Shown piece after piece: positions 51,433 through 59,699 of a stretch of DNA of 64,000 bases (within the stretch, counting starts at the first letter, position 1; each line of letters starts with the position of its first letter). Source of the DNA: Coleofasciculus sp. LEGE 07092 (GTDB taxonomy: Bacteria; Cyanobacteriota; Cyanobacteriia; Cyanobacteriales; Coleofasciculaceae). Location of the stretch: contig NZ_JADEWY010000002.1 in the NCBI RefSeq assembly GCF_015207375.1, positions 45,979 to 109,978 of the forward strand, in the 5' to 3' direction. Position numbers and translations under genes: made by a program. The notes beneath the pieces are model-generated. The model had not been told where the DNA came from. It saw only the letters and a list, made by a program, of their open reading frames with translations, and made no database searches.

Positions 51433-53391
51433 TCACTTCTTGGAAACGCCCGACTTTTGAACAAAACTAACCTGCTTTAGCTCGCCGCTAACCAACCAAG
51501 CCGCTGCAATCAAACTAACAAGAATTAGCAGAATAGTCGCTAAAAGAATCGCCACCCGACTGGAGCTTTTCTGCTCTTGAATCGGTTGAGCGATTCTAAA
51601 TTCATCGAACTTGACAACCTTAGAAGACGGTTCTCGTGTGTCGAAGCGGTAACTGCTGACTAGCCCCGTCCCCGTGTCTAAAATGCTAAATACTGTGATA
51701 TCGTTACTGGCAATATAGGATAGGGGTTGATTATCGTCTCCCAGTAGGGGTGCAAGTGTTGGTATCACTGGCTCTAGCCCATTGGGATCACCCGTTGCTA
51801 TATAGTTTTTGCGATCGCTTTTTGGCACTTGACGCTGCTTATCTCTCATAAAAGCACCGTAAGTATTGCCGACATTCGACGTTTCCAAAAAGTGCATCCC
51901 CCTGGAACTCACAAAGCGATTCCAGATATGGGAGTGTCCATACAATACCAGTTGCACACCTGCCGCCTCCAGCAGTGGCACGACATCTCGAATAATGTAA
52001 TCGGCTTTCTTGGGATACTCGTAACGTACTGCTATTACCTTCCCCTCTGCATCTCGCTCAATAACTTGGATTGGGTCAGTGTAAGGTGGTACGATGTTAT
52101 CACCCAGCGAATGGGGCGGATGGTGAAACATGACAATCTTATACTTCGCCTGCTGGAACTGTGGGCTGTTCAGTTCTGCTTGCAGCCAATTGTACTGGGC
52201 GCTTCCTTTCTTAATCGGTTCAAAAATATGCTGCCCATATCCCCACGCGGTTGGGTTGTTCAAGTCTTTTTCTCGTTCCTGAAACCGTCCCTTGGCATTG
52301 GGTTTCTGGCTGGGCGTTCTCCAAATATTGGTAATGTAGAGTGATACTAAGCGGATATCTCCGAAGGTGAGGGCATAATAGTTTTCTTGACTGGGACTAC
52401 TCTGGGGGAGGGTAAAAATTTCCTTGTAAGTGTCGGTATTAAAGGTGTTATTTCTCAGCCAAATTTCCCGCAAGCTTGGGTCATTTTTTTGATAAATCGC
52501 TTCAGCCACTTTACGAGGAATAGGGTCGTTGAACTGGTCGTTCAAGCTTTTATCCGTTGACAACCGCCCCATCACCTCATGGTTGCCTGTTGCTGGAAAT
52601 AGGGGGGCGTGTTGAATCAATTCACCGCCAGTGTAGGTGGTTTTGATGCCATCTTTCTCCAGTTTGTAATCAGCGTTACCCTGAAGAACAGGAAAAAAAG
52701 CACCCTCCTGATTATCATCAAACCATTCCGAAGCGCGATCAGGAATATTCACCAAGTCACCTGCCATGAAAACAGCATCAACTTGCCCAATAGTCTCAGC
52801 AACCTTTTGGAGATTTGCTGCTGTCATCGGTTTTTGCTGGTGATCAGAGGTGAGTAGAATTTTCAGGGGGGTTTGGGGTAACGGTGCGGGAGTTAAAGTA
52901 AATTGATGGCTGCTTATTTTCTGCCCGTCTTCCCACACACTCGTCACCCGATACGGAATGCGCTTGCCGGGAGTGAGTCCGGTGACTTCTGCTTCGTGCC
53001 GCCAGATGTCTCGCATCGTCGGCTGCTGATAAACTTGAGCGTCTTCTGTTTGGTTTCCTACTCTTGATTGCTGGTCTTCCCGGATTCGAGTTAGTTTAGT
53101 ACTATTAGCGATCGCATGGCGGCTAAGTCCCAGTCCGTAGGCAACGGTGTGGCGCGTTCCAGGAAATTCAGTAAACCAAACGACTCGTACTGAATTCTCT
53201 GTGGGCAGTTGCAAAAAGGGTTCGGTGAGCAACTGGGGGGCAGATGTCAGATTGGGTTGCCGAGTGATTAACACGGCGATGGGAGCGAAAACAATAAAGG
53301 TGAGAAATAAAGCTGCAACCAGGAGAGAGTAACTGGTCAAACGCCGTATCATTAATGTCAATTTATAATGAATACTAACTGTAGCAGTCAC
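51433..53391 (-). CDS. Membrane-bound metallophosphoesterase (purple acid phosphatase-like)
   Basis: 652 residues (a start at 53352, MIRRLTSYS, is equally possible). An N-terminal hydrophobic segment (SLLVAALFLTFIVFAPIAVL) is followed by a fibronectin-like N-domain (about 60-170) as in purple acid phosphatases. The calcineurin-like domain reads ILLTSDHQQK, VFMAGDLVN, PATGNHEVMG, MFHHPPHS and LVLYGHSHIWNRF. A C-terminal helix (ILLATILLILVSLIAAAWLV) anchors it again. The catalytic part is probably outside the cytoplasmic membrane. It could release phosphate or hydrolyse phosphodiesters. No Pho box was identified. Confidence 0.85.
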   Translation of the reverse strand: MTATVSIHYKLTLMIRRLTSYSLLVAALFLTFIVFAPIAVLITRQPNLTSAPQLLTEPFLQLPTENSVRVVWFTEFPGTRHTVAYGLGLSRHAIANSTKLTRIREDQQSRVGNQTEDAQVYQQPTMRDIWRHEAEVTGLTPGKRIPYRVTSVWEDGQKISSHQFTLTPAPLPQTPLKILLTSDHQQKPMTAANLQKVAETIGQVDAVFMAGDLVNIPDRASEWFDDNQEGAFFPVLQGNADYKLEKDGIKTTYTGGELIQHAPLFPATGNHEVMGRLSTDKSLNDQFNDPIPRKVAEAIYQKNDPSLREIWLRNNTFNTDTYKEIFTLPQSSPSQENYYALTFGDIRLVSLYITNIWRTPSQKPNAKGRFQEREKDLNNPTAWGYGQHIFEPIKKGSAQYNWLQAELNSPQFQQAKYKIVMFHHPPHSLGDNIVPPYTDPIQVIERDAEGKVIAVRYEYPKKADYIIRDVVPLLEAAGVQLVLYGHSHIWNRFVSSRGMHFLETSNVGNTYGAFMRDKQRQVPKSDRKNYIATGDPNGLEPVIPTLAPLLGDDNQPLSYIASNDITVFSILDTGTGLVSSYRFDTREPSSKVVKFDEFRIAQPIQEQKSSSRVAILLATILLILVSLIAAAWLVSGELKQVSFVQKSGVSKK

Positions 53392-53447
53392 TTACAGCAG
53401 TATAAGCTTAAGCTAAGGTAGGAATAGAACGATTTCTGAAAGTCCGT

Positions 53448-53894
53448 ATGCCTGCCAAACCACAAACTAATCGCAGTGCTATCAAAGGCAGTAATTGGTC
53501 AATTGAGCAACTGCCCGGATTGAGTGAAGACGATTGCACCAAACTACAAGAACAGGGCATTACTACAACGGGAAAACTGCTCAAAACCGCCAGCAATCCC
53601 CAATCCAAGCAGGCACTCGCCAATCAACTGCAAATTAAGTCCCAGTACGTTAACAAATGGGTAGCCCTAGCCGATTTAGCTCGCATACCCGGTATTGGTT
53701 GCCAGTACTGCGGATTATTACTACACGCGGGTATTTGTTCGGTGCCTCAACTCGCTCAGACGCCCGTCCACAAACTGCATCAGCAAATCTTGCGATTACA
53801 GGTTGCTACCATGCAGCGCCGAGACTTCTGTCCTCAGCTCGAAGAAGTCGCCACATGGATTAAGCAAGCGCGAGAGTTAGCGGTTAGAACATAG
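53448..53894 (+). CDS. DUF4332 (helix-hairpin-helix-like) protein
   Basis: 148 residues. The DUF4332 pattern is visible: WSIEQLPGLSEDDCTKLQEQ, GITTTGKLLKTA, then ADLARIPGIGCQYCGLLLHA and GICSVPQLAQTPVHKLHQQI. The two G-(I/L)-x-x... turns are helix-hairpin-helix-like, as in proteins that bind DNA or RNA without sequence specificity. It is divergent from the metallophosphoesterase and convergent to the TetR gene (7 bp apart). No function is established. Confidence 0.8.
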   Translation: MPAKPQTNRSAIKGSNWSIEQLPGLSEDDCTKLQEQGITTTGKLLKTASNPQSKQALANQLQIKSQYVNKWVALADLARIPGIGCQYCGLLLHAGICSVPQLAQTPVHKLHQQILRLQVATMQRRDFCPQLEEVATWIKQARELAVRT

Positions 53895-53901
53895 TTATTC
53901 T

Positions 53902-54531
53902 TCATCGGCTGCCACCCTGCTCTTTTACTAAAACCCCATTCAAGAAAATATCAGCAATCCCTTCTGCCATTTCCTGCATTGCCTTGGGGGAGGCTCCTGG
54001 CTCCATAATCGTGTCATCGCTGAAACCTGCCACGGCAAACATTCCCAAAAATACTTTAGCCACAATCTTGGGATTGGTGCGACGGTAGATTCCCCGTTCC
54101 ATCGCCGTTTCAAAGAAAGCTTCCGCCACATCCGTCATTTTGGCAATCACTTCTGACTGAAGGCGATCGCGCAACTCAGGGTGAAACTGTGCTTCCATAA
54201 AGCAAACTCGCATCATGTCAGCATTTTCGCGCATCCGCATCATCCGCCGTCGCATCACCTGCGCCACCGCTTTGTAGCTCCCCATTTCGCTGAGTTCCGT
54301 CAGCAAATCCGTGAGAATGTCTACCCATCCTTGGGTTGCTATCTCAATGAGAATTGCCTTTTTATTTTCAAAATGGCGAAATAGAGTTCCTTCTGCCACG
54401 CCAGCTTTAGACGCTAAATCGCGGGTTGTCGTCCCGTTAAAACCCCGACTGGCAAACAAACGTTGTCCAGCTTGCAAGATACGCTGCTTGGTCTCCGTTT
54501 CTGACTGAGGTAGCTGATTTAAGATTCGCAT
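53902..54531 (-). CDS. TetR/AcrR-family transcriptional regulator
   Basis: 209 residues. The TetR helix-turn-helix is at 13-58: ETKQRILQAGQRLFASRGFN, TTTRDLASKAGVAEGTLFRH and FENKKAILIEIA. The C-terminal ligand-binding domain is all-helical and Met/Arg-rich around residue 90 (AQVMRRRMMRMRENADMMRV). It is divergent from the M16 peptidase operon across about 190 bp (54532-54720) and may control it or itself. No operator palindrome was confidently identified there. Confidence 0.92.
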   Translation of the reverse strand: MRILNQLPQSETETKQRILQAGQRLFASRGFNGTTTRDLASKAGVAEGTLFRHFENKKAILIEIATQGWVDILTDLLTELSEMGSYKAVAQVMRRRMMRMRENADMMRVCFMEAQFHPELRDRLQSEVIAKMTDVAEAFFETAMERGIYRRTNPKIVAKVFLGMFAVAGFSDDTIMEPGASPKAMQEMAEGIADIFLNGVLVKEQGGSR

Positions 54532-54720
54532 GGAACTATAAACAAGGGATTTAGGGCTATTGTTTAACAGCTTATTTCATAATTGGCAAATGCTTCATAG
54601 TTTGTCATAAATTCGCCATCTGACGCCATTTAGCGACCTTTTTTCACGCCCAGTTCGACGTAAACTCTTAATATAGTTTTTTTTAATTACCCTAGAAATA
54701 GTGCCAATTGCTACCGTTTT

Positions 54721-56340
54721 ATGAGTCAGCTAAGTTTATTTATTCGGCTTTGGAAGCGTTTTGCGATCTGGAGGCAATCTCAATGGGACAGACTGTTGCC
54801 AACGCCAGCTTCTGTACCCCTGGTAGCTGTCCTAGTCGCAGCAATGCTGATGTGGGGGAGTACGGCTCCAGTGGCTCTGGCTCGCACCGAGACACCATCA
54901 GCCGCCACCGAATCCATTCAGCCTTACTTAGATCGTGTGATTGATCGCGTCACAGAATTTCGTTTGGATAACGGCATCAAGTTTATCGTTCTCGAAAATC
55001 ACCAAGCTCCAGTTGTGTCCTTTGTCACCTATGCCGATGTCGGCGGTGCCAACGAACCAACTGGGAAAACCGGTGTCGCTCACTTTCTAGAGCATCTAGC
55101 GTTTAAAGGAACTCAACGGATCGGAACTGTCAACTATGAAGCAGAAAAGCCGCTCTTAGACCAGTTAGATCAGTTAGCCGAACAAATTAGAGTCGCAAAA
55201 GCTACAGGGAAAGAAGCAGAGGTTGCCAAATTACAGGAAGAGTTTTCCCAAGTTGAGGCAGAGGCAGCCAACTTAGCCAAGCAGAACGAACTCGGTCAAA
55301 TCGTCGAACGGGCTGGGGGCGTGGGTTTGAATGCAGCGACTTCAGCCGATGCAACCGTATACTTTTACAGTTTCCCCTCCAATAAACTAGAGTTGTGGAT
55401 GTCGTTAGAGTCAGAACGCTTTCTAGAACCCGTGTTCCGCGAATTTTATAAAGAACAAGAGGTTATCCTAGAAGAGCGTCGCCTGCGTACCGATAACTCT
55501 CCCATCGGTCAGATGATCGAGGCGTTTCTCGATACCGCTTTTCAGGTACATCCTTACAAGCGTCCGGTGATTGGCTATAACGAAGACATCCGCAACCTCA
55601 CCCGCGAAGATGTCCAGCAGTTTTTTGAGACGCACTATGGTCCGAATAACCTAACATTCGCCGTTGTAGGAGACGTTGATCCAGCAGAGGTGAAACAACT
55701 CGCTCAAACCTACTTTGGACGCTTCAAAACTAAGCCCGCACCGCCGGAAGTAACCGCAATCGAGCCACCCCAGCAACAAGCGCGGGAAGTCACCCTACGC
55801 TTACCCTCCCAACCCTGGTACTTGGAGGGATACCATCGACCCTCAATCGACCATCCTGATAATGCTGTTTATGAAATTATCGGTCGTTTGCTGAGTGATG
55901 GTCGTACCTCTCGCCTTTACAAGTCTCTGGTAGAAGAGAAACAAGTTGCCCTCTCCGCTCAAGGCTTCAGCGGTTTTCCCGGAGACAAGTATCCCAATTT
56001 GATGTTGTTCTATGCACTGACAGCACCAAGAAATACTGTAGAGGACGTGGCGACAGCATTGCGCAGTGAAATTGAGCAGATCAAAACAGAACCCGTTTCG
56101 CCTCAAGAATTGGAGCGGGTGAAAACCCAAGCACGAGCCGAACTATTGCGAACCCTTGATTCCAATATGGGCATGGCTCGAAATTTAGTGGAATACGAGG
56201 TGAAAACCGGCGATTGGCGCAACTTATTTGAGCAGTTAAAAGCGATCGCCGCCGTTACCCCAGCCGATATTCAGCGGGTAGCTGCATCGACATTCCAACC
56301 CGAAAACCGCACCATCGGACGGCTGTTATCAAGTCAATAG
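54721..56340 (+). CDS. M16 zinc peptidase (active subunit)
   Basis: 539 residues. A signal anchor (PLVAVLVAAMLMWGSTAPVALA, about 33-54) precedes the M16A domain with the inverted zinc motif HFLEH at 121-125 and the downstream Glu in QEVILEERR. An unusually long helical insert (LLDQLDQLAEQIRVAKATGK ... VEAEAANLAKQNEL) separates the two zinc-site parts. The C-terminal M16C domain contains RPSIDHPDNAVYEIIG and LSDGRTSRLYKSLVEEKQV. It is likely periplasmic and degrades peptides. It forms an operon with the inactive partner (56 bp downstream). Confidence 0.9.
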   Translation: MSQLSLFIRLWKRFAIWRQSQWDRLLPTPASVPLVAVLVAAMLMWGSTAPVALARTETPSAATESIQPYLDRVIDRVTEFRLDNGIKFIVLENHQAPVVSFVTYADVGGANEPTGKTGVAHFLEHLAFKGTQRIGTVNYEAEKPLLDQLDQLAEQIRVAKATGKEAEVAKLQEEFSQVEAEAANLAKQNELGQIVERAGGVGLNAATSADATVYFYSFPSNKLELWMSLESERFLEPVFREFYKEQEVILEERRLRTDNSPIGQMIEAFLDTAFQVHPYKRPVIGYNEDIRNLTREDVQQFFETHYGPNNLTFAVVGDVDPAEVKQLAQTYFGRFKTKPAPPEVTAIEPPQQQAREVTLRLPSQPWYLEGYHRPSIDHPDNAVYEIIGRLLSDGRTSRLYKSLVEEKQVALSAQGFSGFPGDKYPNLMLFYALTAPRNTVEDVATALRSEIEQIKTEPVSPQELERVKTQARAELLRTLDSNMGMARNLVEYEVKTGDWRNLFEQLKAIAAVTPADIQRVAASTFQPENRTIGRLLSSQ

Positions 56341-56396
56341 TTATTTGTCATTTGACCAATTATCCGTTACATCCGTTACAAAATCCGTTGCCACTA

Positions 56397-57884
56397 ATGA
56401 CCAAGCCAAAATTAAAAAGTCACAAAAATCGAAAATCGCTTCGCTGGCTAGGGCTTATGCTGATCACAATAGCCCTTGTGGTTGGATTTCGTTTGCCAGC
56501 CGCTGCTGCTGAAGCGAGACATTATACCGAGTTAGAGTTTCCTCCCTTATCGGACGTTCAAATACCGGACTACACGCGCTACGAACTCGATAACGGGATG
56601 GTTGTGTATCTGATGGAAGACCACGAATTGCCTTTGGTGAGTGGTACGATGTTAATTCGGACTGGCGATCGCCTTGAACCGGCTAACGAAGTTGGATTGG
56701 CAGCCATCACTGGGGATGTAATGCGCACTGGGGGAACGACTGAACACCCGGCTGATGAATTAAACCAGTTATTAGAACAACGGGCAGCTTCTGTAGAAAC
56801 TGGCATTAGTTCAACGGCGGGTAGTGCTAGTTTTAGTACACTGGCAGAAGACGTGGATTTGGTTTTTGATTTGTTTGCGGAGGTACTGAGAAAGCCTGCG
56901 TTTCCTCAGGAGAAGATGGATTTAGCGAAAAAGCAACAGGCAGGACAAATTGCCCGTCGCAATGATGATCCCAATGATATTGCCTCTCGTGAATTCGCCA
57001 AACTCATTTATGGGGAAAAGAGTCCTTACGCCCGCACGGTAGAGTATGAGACGCTGGATAATATCTCCCGCGAGGATTTGGTGGCGTTTTATGAAAAATA
57101 CTTTCACCCAGACGATATGATTCTGGGCATCGTTGGGGATTTTGATTCTGCAAAGATGCGCCAGCGCATTCAGGAGGAATTTGGCGATTGGGAACCCGCG
57201 TCTGAACCGCCACAGCCGACGGTGCCACAAGCGTCTCAAGCGAAGGAAGGGGGCATCTTTATGGTGAATCAGCCCCAATTAACCCAAAGTTACGTTCAAC
57301 TGGGGCATTTAGGGGGTCAATTTGACAATCCTGATTATCCCGCATTGGATGTCCTCAATCAGGTACTCAACGGGTTTGGGGGACGATTATTTAACGAAGT
57401 GCGATCGCGCCAAGGTCTGGCATACTCAGTTTATGGCTTTTGGAGTCCTCGTTTTGACTATCCGGGTGTATTCCTTGCTGGGGGACAGACTCGTTCAGAG
57501 GGAACGGTGCCTTTTATCCAAGCCATCCGTTCTGAAATCGAGAAATTGCGCACCACACCGATAACGCCTCAAGAACTGTCCTCTGCTAAAGATCAGGTGC
57601 TCAATTCCTTCGTCTTTAACTTCCAAGACCCTAGCCAAACCTTATCACGGTTGATGCGTTACGAATACTATGGCTACCCGGAGGATTTTCTCTTCCGCTA
57701 TCAAGAGGGAGTTAAATCGACGACGATTGAGGATGTGCAACGAGTCGCGCAAAAGTACTTGCAACCGGATAAGCTTGTCACCTTAGTTGTGGGAAGTGCT
57801 GATACTATTCAGCCACCTCTGACTAGTCTTTCGTCGGATGTAACATCTTTAGATATTGCGATTCCAGAGCCAAAGAGCAGTTAG
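56397..57884 (+). CDS. M16 peptidase-like partner (no zinc motif)
   Basis: 495 residues from the ATG at 56397 (an upstream TTG is possible but unneeded). A signal peptide (LGLMLITIALVVGFRLPAAAAEA) is followed by the M16 fold (DNGMVVYLMEDHELPLVSGT). At the position of HxxEH the protein reads VGLAAITGDVMRTGGT, so it cannot bind zinc there. The C-terminal half has the R/Y pair region RLFNEVRSRQGLAYSVYGFW, which contributes substrate binding in heterodimeric M16B enzymes. It therefore probably pairs with the upstream active subunit. Confidence 0.9.
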   Translation: MTKPKLKSHKNRKSLRWLGLMLITIALVVGFRLPAAAAEARHYTELEFPPLSDVQIPDYTRYELDNGMVVYLMEDHELPLVSGTMLIRTGDRLEPANEVGLAAITGDVMRTGGTTEHPADELNQLLEQRAASVETGISSTAGSASFSTLAEDVDLVFDLFAEVLRKPAFPQEKMDLAKKQQAGQIARRNDDPNDIASREFAKLIYGEKSPYARTVEYETLDNISREDLVAFYEKYFHPDDMILGIVGDFDSAKMRQRIQEEFGDWEPASEPPQPTVPQASQAKEGGIFMVNQPQLTQSYVQLGHLGGQFDNPDYPALDVLNQVLNGFGGRLFNEVRSRQGLAYSVYGFWSPRFDYPGVFLAGGQTRSEGTVPFIQAIRSEIEKLRTTPITPQELSSAKDQVLNSFVFNFQDPSQTLSRLMRYEYYGYPEDFLFRYQEGVKSTTIEDVQRVAQKYLQPDKLVTLVVGSADTIQPPLTSLSSDVTSLDIAIPEPKSS

Positions 57885-58226
57885 TAGGGAATGGGGAGTG
57901 GGCTTTTGCCGTGAGCGTCAGCCGAACGGGAGTGGGGAGTGGGGAGCTTCCCCGTCCCCTATTCTCGAGATAGGGGTTCGACAAAGTGATAGCAGCCCTT
58001 ACCCCTAAACATCTTTATCAATGAGAGACAGCACAGACATAAGCTAGCACGATAAAGCCGACACCCGTTAGAAAAATTAGGAATAGAAGACAAAACTGAT
58101 TGGCATTACACATCTGCTATTCCCCACTTCACGAGGGCTTAGATTGGATTTCAATTAACTATACCTCACTCCCTACTCATTACTCCCTGAAAATCAGTAC
58201 TTTGTAACTCACATGAGACAGAACCG
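57885..58226. other. Intergenic region with G-rich simple repeats and a possible tiny gene
   Basis: The first 80 bp consist of repeated GGGGAGTGGG-type sequence, common in these genomes. The rest includes the possible 31-codon membrane peptide at 58018-58113 (minus strand). No terminator for the M16 operon was clear. Confidence 0.4.
58018..58113 (-). CDS. Possible 31-residue single-span membrane peptide
   Basis: An ATG at 58113 (minus strand) opens a 31-codon frame ending at TGA 58018-58020. It reads MCNANQFCLLFLIFLTGVGF followed by IVLAYVCAVSH, a nearly ideal transmembrane helix. A GGGGA sequence lies about 9 bases upstream. The size and hydrophobicity match small membrane peptides, but no family is recognised and the frame could occur by chance. 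Confidence 0.35.
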   Translation of the reverse strand: MCNANQFCLLFLIFLTGVGFIVLAYVCAVSH

Positions 58227-59543
58227 CTATAAGTTAAATTCGGCAAACTCGCTATCACCATCTCCATTTTTATCAGCACCACTAGCTTGAAACGTTGAAC
58301 TCTGAATTAATTCCCGAAACGCCACATGAGGGTTTTGCTGAAGAATATTCAAAACGCTGATAAAGTCTCGAACTACCTCACGGGGTGTTGAAAGCTTATC
58401 GGCACCCAAACGATTAACGACGGCTTGCTTAAATTCATCTAATTCACGGGCTGAGATGGCTTTCTTATACTTGTAATGAATAGCGTGTACCTCAGCTAAA
58501 CGTTGCAAAAGGTGGGAAAGTTCTTCCCCCGTCAGGGGTTCTAACTCGATAACCGGTGCGGATGTATCTGCTAACCCTTCTTTCAAGAAACGGCTTTTTG
58601 CCAAGCGCATTCGCCAAGCGGCGTCAGCGTGCAATCCCCGACGGGTATCTTCGACAAACTGAGGCGTTCCTCCCACGAAAATGTTCAAATACTCTGCCTT
58701 ACCCTGCATAGCATCATTAAACATGGCTAGCAGTTTATCGTAGTTAGCTTGGCGGGAAACGGCGTGGGTAATTTTGTACAAGTGAACGGCTTCATCGAGT
58801 AATATAATGAGTCCCTTATAGCCGATATCTGATACAAACTTTGCAAATAACTTGATATAGTCGTACCAGGTATTATCATCAATAATAACCCGCACTCCCA
58901 ATGCTGATTTTGCTTCGGTTTTTGTGGCAAATTCTCCCCGCAACCAGCGCAATGCTGCATCTTTCTTGTCGTCATCATCCTCACGGTAGCCGCGCCAGTA
59001 TGCAACTATGACATTGGCAAAGTCAAAGCCGTGAACTAAGCCTTCTAAATCATTAACAACCTCTCGAATTTTTAATTCTACTTGGTCATCAAATCCCTCA
59101 TCCTGAGGGCGTTTTCCCGTCCCTTGGGCAACTTGGTTGAGGATAGTGCTAATCCATTTTTCCAGAATAAGAGCGATCGCACCACCATTCGGATTGGTTC
59201 GCGTGGCAATATTGCGCATCAATTCCCGATAGGTTGCCAGCGCCTGATTTTTGCTGCCAGCTAATCGCCGCTCGGGGGATAAATCGGCATCAGCAACCAC
59301 AAACCCCTGTTCCATAGCCTGATTGCGAATCAGTTGCAGCAAGAAGCTTTTCCCCGAACCATAACGCCCCACAACAAATCGGAAAGCCGCCCCCCCTTCG
59401 GCAACGTTGCCTAAATCTTGGGAAAGGGCAGCCATTTCTTTTTCTCTACCAACGGCAATATGATCTAAACCCACTCTCGGCACCACTCCCGAACTTAAGG
59501 CATTCAGCAGGGCTGTTGAGACTCGTTTGGGAATTTTTTGCAT
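58227..59543 (-). CDS. BrxD-like P-loop ATPase (DUF2791 family)
   Basis: 438 residues from the ATG at 59543; the frame is open to 59570. The N-terminus KRVSTALLNALSSGVVPRVG and HIAVGREKEM is typical of the BrxD/DUF2791 ATPases. The Walker A is FVVGRYGSGKSFLLQLI, followed by VVADADLSPERRL, and the Walker B region is LIILLDEAVHLY. The C-terminal STPREVVRDFISVLNILQQN closes the AAA+ fold. These ATPases serve BREX and related phage-defence or DNA-handling systems. No other BREX gene is visible, so the call is by family only. It is downstream of the CHAT gene on the same strand, about 160 bp away. Confidence 0.75.
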   Translation of the reverse strand: MQKIPKRVSTALLNALSSGVVPRVGLDHIAVGREKEMAALSQDLGNVAEGGAAFRFVVGRYGSGKSFLLQLIRNQAMEQGFVVADADLSPERRLAGSKNQALATYRELMRNIATRTNPNGGAIALILEKWISTILNQVAQGTGKRPQDEGFDDQVELKIREVVNDLEGLVHGFDFANVIVAYWRGYREDDDDKKDAALRWLRGEFATKTEAKSALGVRVIIDDNTWYDYIKLFAKFVSDIGYKGLIILLDEAVHLYKITHAVSRQANYDKLLAMFNDAMQGKAEYLNIFVGGTPQFVEDTRRGLHADAAWRMRLAKSRFLKEGLADTSAPVIELEPLTGEELSHLLQRLAEVHAIHYKYKKAISARELDEFKQAVVNRLGADKLSTPREVVRDFISVLNILQQNPHVAFRELIQSSTFQASGADKNGDGDSEFAEFNL

Positions 59544-59592
59544 GATTGTACACTTCAGATCTTGCAGCACTGACGATGAACCTCAAGATACC

Positions 59593-59659
59593 GTAAGGTG
59601 GGCAAAAGTAACTAACGACAGCATAAGTATTTCCGCTCTATAAATTTTGCCCACCTTAC
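59593..59659. repeat. Inverted-repeat element between CHAT and ATPase genes
   Basis: GTAAGGTGGGCAAAA (59593-59607) is the exact reverse complement of TTTTGCCCACCTTAC (59645-59659). It could be a MITE or the terminator of the CHAT gene, which ends at 59700. The loop of 37 bases favours a small mobile repeat. Confidence 0.55.
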
Positions 59660-59699
59660 CAAGTGCGATCGCTTAATCTCATCGAATAAACCGTCTGCC

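Noticed and set aside
58227..59543. A complete BREX defence system
   Set aside because: Only the BrxD-like ATPase is present; no PglZ, BrxC, methylase or BrxL gene is visible in the window.
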